Part shown: in pieces, positions 1 to 4,282 of the stretch
Numbering within the stretch: position 1 is the stretch's first letter
Layout of the letters: each line of letters begins with the position of its first letter
Source of the DNA: an uncultured Haloferula sp.
GTDB lineage: Bacteria; Verrucomicrobiota; Verrucomicrobiae; Verrucomicrobiales; Akkermansiaceae
Assembly (NCBI GenBank): GCA_946481625.1
Contig: CAMLOZ010000203.1
Coordinates: 1-6,715, forward strand
DNA: 6,715 nucleotides
Direction: 5' to 3'
Notes under the pieces: model-generated
Database searches by the model: none
What the model was told of the DNA's origin: nothing
The model's input: the letters and a program-made list of their open reading frames with translations, nothing else
Made by a program: the position numbers and the translations under genes

Positions 1-110
1 TCGCAAGAGGTTGTGGCCATGGACATCCCCGCATACCTCACCGCCCGGTTCACCTCTCCGTTCCGCAGGACCTTCAGCCGGCCTCCATCGTTCCGCTCAC
101 CTCCATTCTT

Positions 111-128
111 ATCCCATTCATCCCATCC
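111..128. repeat. Short tandem 9-mer repeat
   Basis: ATCCCATTC is followed directly by ATCCCATCC, flanked by the related CTCCATTCT on the left and ATCATGG on the right. Read on the minus strand this is a GGATGGGAT/GAATGGGAT pattern. I recall similar GATGGGATG-type strings in intergenic DNA of Verrucomicrobia and Planctomycetes, but could not check this. Confidence 0.5.
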
Positions 129-154
129 ATCATGGTCCCCGCCTGCCTTTCAGA

Positions 155-182
155 TTTCGCGTCTGTTTCGCGACCTTTCGCG
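155..182. repeat. Three TTTCGCG direct repeats
   Basis: Identical heptamers TTTCGCG begin at 155, 166 and 176, so they are spaced 11 and 10 bases apart, close to one DNA helical turn. GGTTAAAACC follows on the right. On the minus strand the motif reads CGCGAAA. The helical spacing would suit a protein-binding array, but a dispersed intergenic repeat remnant is equally possible. Confidence 0.5.
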
Positions 183-433
183 GTTAAAACCAAATTCCCC
201 CGCAACCTCACGGCTCCGGAACCGGATTTCCCCTTGCCTGAAGATACCACCGCTTGGTCCGGATCTTCTCCATCCGCATGCATCCCGTCCATTTGACCCA
301 TCCGCTGATTTTTCAAAGTGTGGGTCCATTTGCCTTCCAGGCTATCTCCGCTGCGGCGAGCCATGGAAACGTTGGACCTCCGGTCATCCAGGGTGTCCTT
401 GAAGGTATAGGACGCCATCCCCACCCGCCCCCC

Positions 434-448
434 GGAAGTTTGACTTCC
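434..448. promoter_or_regulatory. Inverted repeat over the putative -35 of the protease gene
   Basis: GGAAGT and ACTTCC form a perfect 6-base inverted repeat around a TTG spacer. The right half overlaps the candidate -35 hexamer TTGACT at 440-445, which is a typical location for a repressor operator. No regulator is encoded next to it, and a 6-base arm can arise by chance. Confidence 0.3.
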
Positions 449-469
449 CCCCTCGGCCTCCACTATTCT
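440..469 (+). promoter_or_regulatory. Candidate sigma70-type promoter for the protease gene
   Basis: TTGACT at 440-445 matches five of six bases of the -35 consensus. After 18 bases comes TATTCT at 464-469, matching four of six bases of the -10 consensus. The pair lies about 55 bases before the chosen ATG at 524, leaving room for a short leader. It is the best promoter-like pair I found in the window, but it is a pattern match only. Confidence 0.4.
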
Positions 470-523
470 GACAGTCCACGGGCGATCACCTCGCCGTTTA
501 CCTCCCTACCTCCCCTTCCACCC

Positions 524-1735
524 ATGATCCGCGCCCTTGCCGCCGCGTGCCTGCTGGCGTGTCCGCAGACGGAAGCACTCACCATCGAGATCCGCTATGA
601 GTTGGCGGGCAGCGCGTTCTTCGATCAGCCCGGCGCGAAGGAAGCGCTGCGCGCCGCCGCGGACTTCTACGAGGATCTGATCAGCGACCAGCTCGCCGCC
701 ATCGACCCGGCGCAGTTTCCGGGCAGTTCGTGGATCCCCACCCATGCGGATCCTCTCACCGGGCTTCCGGTCAATATGGTCGCCCAGACGAACCTCGTGG
801 TTCCCGCGGATACCGTCATCATCTATGCGGGGTCGATGAATCTCGGCGCTGCCGCCGCCCGGGCCGGTGCCGGCGGCGCGGTTCTCAATGTCGGCGGGCC
901 GCTCGCGTGGTGGAACCAGTTGATCGGCCGCGGGGAGGCAGGGGCCTCGCAGATCGTGGGCGGAGCCTACACCCTGAACCCCACCGACTTCGGCCCCTGG
1001 GGAGGCGTGATCTTCTTCAACTCCGCGGTCGCGAATTGGAACTTCTCCACGACCGATGCCACCGGCACCGCCGGCCCCGATGCCCTGTCGGTGGCGCTCC
1101 ACGAGATTGGGCACATCCTGGGACTCGGTACCTATCGCGCCGATTGCAGCTGGACCACCCTGATCAATCCCGCGAACGGGCTCTTCACCGGCACGCTGGC
1201 CACGCAATCCTTCGAGTCGAATCCGCCCACCGATGCCGTGCATGTCCTCCCCGGGAGCAAGAAGAGCGGTGCCTACGGCTGTTTCGGCGTGGCCCACGGG
1301 GCGCTGGTGACACCCTTGATGTCGGCGGCATTGCCTGCGTCTAACAGCTTCCACGTGCCTGCGGACCTGGACCTCGCGATGCTGCGGGACATCGGCTGGC
1401 AGCTGGCGCTCCCGGAACGGGCACCGGCGGTTTCGAACCTTCCCGCCGTGACGCTGGCGGTGCCTACGACCACGGGATTCAACTACGAGGTCCGTCGTAG
1501 CACGGATCTCGCTTCCTGGGGAGCACCGGTCGAGGTCCTGCAAGGGAACGGCCTCACGATGACCTGGGTCGACCCCGCAGCGTCTCCAAAGGCATTCTAT
1601 CGCGTCAACCGGCTCGCGGATGCGGTGGCCGCGGTTGCGCCGGTGAAGCAGATGGCCGTCGGATCGTCGGCTCCCGTCCTCGCGCCCCCCGCCGCGCCGT
1701 CGCCCGTGATGTGTAACTGCGGGGGCCTCCACTGA
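524..1735 (+). CDS. Secreted metzincin-like zinc metalloprotease
   Basis: This is a 403-residue exported protein, probably a zinc-dependent endopeptidase acting outside the cytoplasmic membrane. Residues 1-18 look like a short signal peptide: Arg3, then an Ala/Leu/Cys-rich core, with cleavage likely after TEA. The zinc motif HEIGHILGLG gives His193, Glu194 and His197. The residue six after His197, normally His or Asp in metzincins, is Thr203. His258 in VAHGA is a candidate third ligand, followed by a Met-turn-like PLMSAAL (Met266) and DLDLAMLRDIGW, a closing motif common in bacterial matrixin-like proteins. Cys208 and Cys253 could form a disulfide. Residues 319-362 carry a C-terminal beta module typical of secreted verrucomicrobial proteins. 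A Pro/Ala-rich linker then leads to the terminal CNCGGLH. The frame is open back to 254, but ATG 524 is chosen because the signal peptide starts there and the upstream translation looks non-coding. No Shine-Dalgarno is visible. The fold call is fairly sure; the substrate is unknown. Confidence 0.8.
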   Translation: MIRALAAACLLACPQTEALTIEIRYELAGSAFFDQPGAKEALRAAADFYEDLISDQLAAIDPAQFPGSSWIPTHADPLTGLPVNMVAQTNLVVPADTVIIYAGSMNLGAAAARAGAGGAVLNVGGPLAWWNQLIGRGEAGASQIVGGAYTLNPTDFGPWGGVIFFNSAVANWNFSTTDATGTAGPDALSVALHEIGHILGLGTYRADCSWTTLINPANGLFTGTLATQSFESNPPTDAVHVLPGSKKSGAYGCFGVAHGALVTPLMSAALPASNSFHVPADLDLAMLRDIGWQLALPERAPAVSNLPAVTLAVPTTTGFNYEVRRSTDLASWGAPVEVLQGNGLTMTWVDPAASPKAFYRVNRLADAVAAVAPVKQMAVGSSAPVLAPPAAPSPVMCNCGGLH

Positions 1736-1766
1736 GCGGGGCGGGCCGATGGCTTGTCTGGGTTTT

Positions 1767-1805
1767 CGCCCCCGTGCCCTCCTTCCTGCGGAAGGCACGG
1801 GGGCG
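1767..1805. terminator. Strong GC hairpin between convergent genes, likely bidirectional terminator
   Basis: CGCCCCCGTGCC (1767-1778) and GGCACGGGGGCG (1794-1805) are perfect 12-base complements. Inside them, TTCC-TGC-GGAA can pair as an inner stem. Outside, GGCT(T)GTC at 1751-1758 and GACAGCC at 1805-1811 can extend the structure past an internal loop. It sits 31 bases after the protease stop and 26 bases after the end of the minus-strand gene at 1832. No T tract follows on either strand, so it is not a textbook intrinsic terminator; it may instead block read-through or protect 3' ends. Confidence 0.6.
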
Positions 1806-1831
1806 ACAGCCATCAATGCGGCCGGATCCGG

Positions 1832-2212
1832 TCAGATCCGGAATTGCCACATGGCTTCGGTATCGCGGTCGCGCCATGCGGGGCGGCGCGCGATCGGGTC
1901 CTGCAGCGTGCGAACGGCCTTGCGGCCGCCGGTGAAGACGAAGCTTTCGACTTCGATCTCCACCACCTCGAGACCCATGTAGTAGGTATCCCGAAGGGTG
2001 CTAACAGCCTCGGCCCCGAAGGCCTTGGCCAGGTGCTCGCGCAGCAGGGCTGCTTCCTTCCTGCCGAGGAAGAGGAATGCCGGCGTCTCGCCGTATTCGC
2101 ACTTCGAGCGGATCAGGTCGGAGACGGCTTCCGTGTTCCAGATGCCGTCGAGTTCCAGTTCGGCAGCGAGGGTGGCGCTGTCGGGGAACGCATTGTCGTG
2201 TGGTGTGTTCAT
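1832..2212 (-). CDS. Hypothetical protein, 126 aa
   Basis: I do not recognise this soluble protein. It is acidic in its first third and mixed alpha/beta in appearance. Notable stretches are TPAFLFLGRKEAALLREHL (about residues 44-62), which looks like a strand followed by a helix, then DTYYMGLEVVEIEVESF and GGRKAVRT, and a basic Arg/Trp-rich end. No signal peptide, membrane segment or obvious catalytic motif is visible. Codons from ATG 2212 onward have the G/C third-position bias of a real gene. The frame stays open on the minus strand to 2536, but that extension loses the bias (AAA, TTT, CTT, ATA, GTA codons), so I chose 2212. No Shine-Dalgarno is apparent. It stands alone, facing the protease gene across a hairpin. 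A real gene is likely; its function is unknown. Confidence 0.65.
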   Translation of the reverse strand: MNTPHDNAFPDSATLAAELELDGIWNTEAVSDLIRSKCEYGETPAFLFLGRKEAALLREHLAKAFGAEAVSTLRDTYYMGLEVVEIEVESFVFTGGRKAVRTLQDPIARRPAWRDRDTEAMWQFRI

Positions 2213-2528
2213 GCAGTCGTGTGGGAGTGGGAGCCCGTCCGAGGGCCAGCAAACTACGTGCCGCACCCCCGGATTTATCAAAGCGACCCGAACGATCCGG
2301 GTGAAAGGATCGTCCTGCCAATCCGTATGGCGCCGCCATTTCAGCCCGAAAACCGGGCCCGGAAAAAGTTTCCGAAGGCCACGATCCCGCCACTTTCGCA
2401 GCGGTGCAAACGTGTTTGGCATGAGCGGGTTTCCTCTCCCGGCACCGGAAAACGAGCCGCAAGTCATGCCGGAGCGGGCGGATGATGCCATTGCGGCAGG
2501 AGGAATGCTCTTCTCCGTTGCATCGAGC
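2213..2528. other. Divergent intergenic region
   Basis: This stretch separates the minus-strand gene ending its start at 2212 from the plus-strand small membrane protein at 2529. Local composition is less GC-rich, with runs such as GGAAAAAG near 2361. All frames give uneven codon use and no recognisable protein. GCCCG and CGGGC form a perfect 5-base inverted repeat around AAAAC at 2344-2358. It must hold promoters for both flanking genes, but I could not pick out a convincing -35/-10 pair on either strand. An AGGAGG sits at 2498-2503. Confidence 0.55.
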
Positions 2529-2735
2529 ATGAGCAACTACGGTACGCCTCGTAAATTCCGCTCCCGGTACAAGACCTATCACCGTCAGGCGGCGGGGCAC
2601 GCCTCCACGTGGAACCACTGGGTGGGCCGCACGCACTCCGACAAGTCCGCGCGATCGGTCGTCGCGTGGATCTTTCTCGCCCTGATTGTCCTCTCCTCCG
2701 CCTGGGGAGCGATCTATGCCTTCGCGGTCCGTTGA
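2529..2735 (+). CDS. Small basic single-span membrane protein, 68 aa
   Basis: The first 43 residues are strongly basic and rich in Arg, Lys, His and Tyr (for example RKFRSRYKTYHR), with two Trp in TWNHW. Residues 44-66 (VVAWIFLALIVL and onward) form one clear membrane helix, ending at FAVR. By the positive-inside rule the basic N-terminus should be cytoplasmic, giving a tail-anchored-like topology. Codons have clear G/C third-position bias, supporting a real gene. The start is uncertain. ATG 2529 gives the most natural N-terminus. An in-frame ATG at 2505 would add eight residues (MLFSVASS) and has AGGAGG at 2498-2503, but only one base away, which is too close. The gene ends five bases from the end of the convergent PhzF gene. 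I do not recognise the family. Confidence 0.65.
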   Translation: MSNYGTPRKFRSRYKTYHRQAAGHASTWNHWVGRTHSDKSARSVVAWIFLALIVLSSAWGAIYAFAVR

Positions 2736-2740
2736 ATCCC

Positions 2741-3562
2741 TCAAGCGGACCGGCCACCTGTTAGCCAGGCCTTCCGTTCCGCGGCGAGATGGAGGGTGCC
2801 GGTGAGATAGGTCCGGGCTCTTCCCGAGATGATCACCCGGTCCTCCTTCAACAAGCAGCTCAACTCGCCGCCGCGACGGGATACCTGCCGGGCGGTGAGT
2901 TCGGGGCGGCCCGCCTGTTCCGCCCAGTAGGGTGCGAGCGTGCAATGCGCGGACCCGGTGACCGGGTCTTCGTTGACCCCCGCCGAGGGTGCGAAGAAGC
3001 GCGAGACGAAATCGCATTCCATGCCCGGAGCGGTGGCAATCACGCCGAGACAATCAAGACGCGCAAGCTCGGCGAAGTCCGGCTTGAGCCCGCGCACGTC
3101 TTCCTCGGATTCATAGACAGCGAGATAGTCACGCGACTTCGCGGTGAAGACCGGAAGCTTGCCCAAGCCCTTCACCAGCGCGCCGGGTGGATCGCACGCG
3201 ACCGCGGGGGTGCTGGGAAAATCCAGCACCAGCACCTCGCCGCGGCGTGTGACCGCGAGTTCGCCCGACTTGGTCTGGAACTTCACCTCGTCGCCTTCCA
3301 GTCCGCGATGACGGAAGAGCACATGCGCGGCGGCAAGCGTGGCATGACCGCAGAGATCGACCTCGGTCGCCGGGGTGAACCAACGCAGGTCGTAGCCGTC
3401 CTCGCGCGGGACCAGGAAGGCGGTCTCCGACTGGTTGTTCTCCGCGGCAATCGACTGCAAGGTCCCGTCGGGCAGCCATGCCTCGAGCAGGCACACACCG
3501 GCGGGATTGCCGGCGAAGAGCCGGTGGGTGAAGGCATCGACTTGGAAGTAGGGCAGGTCCAT
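2741..3562 (-). CDS. PhzF-family isomerase/epimerase
   Basis: This is a complete 273-residue member of the PhzF family, which has the two-lobed diaminopimelate epimerase fold and acts in the cytoplasm. The N-terminus MDLPYFQVDAFTHRLFAGNP is the family's standard opening and sets the start at 3562 rather than an upstream ATG at 3631. Glu46 in NNQSETAFL is the expected catalytic acid/base. The family's CGHATLAAAHVL stretch (Gly72-His73) and the NEDPVTGSAHC motif (residues 197-207) are intact, so the protein should be active. PhzF of phenazine synthesis isomerises a dihydro-hydroxyanthranilate, but most bacterial homologues (YddE type) have no known substrate, and no other phenazine gene is nearby, so phenazine production should not be inferred. 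An upstream gene on the same strand ends 99 bases before it. A palindrome at 3628-3643 lies in that gap. No Shine-Dalgarno is visible. Confidence 0.93.
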   Translation of the reverse strand: MDLPYFQVDAFTHRLFAGNPAGVCLLEAWLPDGTLQSIAAENNQSETAFLVPREDGYDLRWFTPATEVDLCGHATLAAAHVLFRHRGLEGDEVKFQTKSGELAVTRRGEVLVLDFPSTPAVACDPPGALVKGLGKLPVFTAKSRDYLAVYESEEDVRGLKPDFAELARLDCLGVIATAPGMECDFVSRFFAPSAGVNEDPVTGSAHCTLAPYWAEQAGRPELTARQVSRRGGELSCLLKEDRVIISGRARTYLTGTLHLAAERKAWLTGGRSA

Positions 3563-3627
3563 GGGGCGGGGACCGCGGGGAGAGAGGCATTCCATCCGCC
3601 GCGGACGCCCGCTTATATCCGGCCCGC

Positions 3628-3643
3628 CCATGGCTGGCCATGG
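3628..3643. promoter_or_regulatory. 16-base palindrome upstream of phzF-like gene
   Basis: CCATGGC and GCCATGG form a perfect 7-base inverted repeat with a TG spacer. The site is 66 bases before the PhzF-type start and 18 bases past the stop of the upstream minus-strand gene. A two-base spacer is too tight for a normal RNA hairpin loop, and no T tract follows, so a dimeric-protein operator is a better guess than a terminator. Evidence is the symmetry and position only. Confidence 0.3.
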
Positions 3644-3661
3644 CCAATCCGCTGCCGCCGC

Positions 3662-4129
3662 TCAATTTCCCGCCAAGGCCCGGGGGATCGATTTCACCTG
3701 CTTCTTCAAGGCGCGGATCACCTTGGGCGCGGCGAGGACGAAGAGCTGCACCCGGTTCTCGCTGTCGCGCGACCATTGCAGGTCGATCTCGCTGCGGACA
3801 CCGCTGACCTTCACGGGAAAGAGCGCGTTCTTCGCGCCGTTGGGCCGCGGCTCCCCGATCCGGTCGAGCAGATGCCGCACCTGCCTATCCTCGAAACCGG
3901 AATCCACATTCTCCAGAATACACCCGAAAACAAAAGGCAGGTATTCGGTCGGGGTCCGGATCTCGATCCCGCGCCGCGGGGTGTAGGCAAGCTCCAACCC
4001 GTCAAGGATCTCCTCCGAACTCCCCTGTTTTCCTCGGTAGTAACGTCTCTCCAGCGCTCGCGCGAGGATCCAGCCGGCGATGAGCCCGCAGCACACGATG
4101 GCGGGCAAAATCAGATAGGCGTAAGGCAT
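3662..4129 (-). CDS. Membrane-anchored hypothetical protein, 155 aa
   Basis: Residues 4-23 (AYLILPAIVCCGLIAGWILA) form one N-terminal membrane helix. It is followed by a basic stretch RALERRYYRGK, which by the positive-inside rule places the remaining 125 or so residues in the cytoplasm. The soluble part looks alpha/beta: YLPFVFGCILENV and QLFVLAAPKVIRALKKQV are probable strand or helix elements, with a basic end (KKQVKSIPRALAGN). No catalytic motif or known domain is recognised. The start at 4129 is supported by the membrane helix beginning immediately and by a purine-rich leader (GAGAGAACAGA) directly before ATG, which contains a weak Shine-Dalgarno-like GAGAG. It precedes the PhzF gene on the same strand with a 99-base gap, so co-transcription is possible but not shown. 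Function is unknown. Confidence 0.7.
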   Translation of the reverse strand: MPYAYLILPAIVCCGLIAGWILARALERRYYRGKQGSSEEILDGLELAYTPRRGIEIRTPTEYLPFVFGCILENVDSGFEDRQVRHLLDRIGEPRPNGAKNALFPVKVSGVRSEIDLQWSRDSENRVQLFVLAAPKVIRALKKQVKSIPRALAGN

Positions 4130-4282
4130 TCTGTTCTCTCTTTCCGGTCATCTCTCGGGGGGAGTGGCGGTTCGGGGGGCGCTATGTATGACCCGGCGGA
4201 ATGCCTCCGCGTTCAATGTTCGCCGCGGCGAAGCGTGTCACGCGCTTGCCACGGGGCCTTCGCCCGTTTCTCCTGACATCGC
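4130..4282. other. Divergent promoter region with two small inverted repeats
   Basis: This gap separates the diverging 155-residue membrane protein and sensor kinase genes, so it should contain the start signals for both. GCGGA and TCCGC form a 5-base inverted repeat around ATGCC at 4196-4210. AAGCGTG and CGCGCTT, with one mismatch, flank TCA at 4231-4247. No good -35/-10 pair is evident on the plus strand. On the minus strand a TTGAAC lies near 4216, without a well-spaced -10. Either inverted repeat could be an operator, for instance for a regulator partnered with the kinase, but the arms are short. Confidence 0.4.

Larger units (their letters stand above)
1..523. other. Intergenic region with short degenerate repeats
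   Basis: No convincing gene is visible in this stretch. Several frames are open on both strands, but they show low-complexity, Pro/Ser/His-rich translations, no domain, and weaker third-position G/C bias than the genes to the right. One strand is pyrimidine-rich. The region holds a 9-base periodic repeat (111-128), three TTTCGCG copies (155-182), a GTCCATTTG nonamer occurring twice (288-296 and 325-333), and a promoter-like pair with an inverted repeat just before the protease gene. A minus-strand gene starting near position 26 and running off the left edge cannot be excluded, because only about 26 bases of it would be visible. Confidence 0.6.

Noticed and set aside
1..26. Possible minus-strand gene start (ATG at 26 or 20) running off the left edge
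   Set aside because: Only about eight codons would be visible, with no clear ribosome-binding site, so it cannot be supported.
254..523. N-terminal extension of the protease to an upstream ATG at 254
   Set aside because: The extra 90 residues are low-complexity and would bury the signal peptide that begins exactly at ATG 524. The candidate promoter at 440-469 would also lie inside the gene.
524..562. Lipoprotein signal (LLAC, Cys13) in the protease
   Set aside because: Twelve residues before the Cys is short for a lipoprotein signal, and Leu at the -2 position is atypical. A type I signal peptide ending near TEA fits better.
2213..2536. Extension of the minus-strand hypothetical gene to an ATG at 2536
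   Set aside because: Codon use in the extension loses the G/C third-position bias seen from 2212 onward, and it would overlap the start of the small membrane protein gene.
2741..3562. Phenazine biosynthesis locus
   Set aside because: Only a PhzF-family protein is present. The other phz genes are absent from the window, and most PhzF homologues are unrelated to phenazines.
2789..4276. A 495-codon open frame on the plus strand
   Set aside because: It runs antisense to the well-supported PhzF-type gene and the 155-residue membrane protein gene, and shows no recognisable domain.
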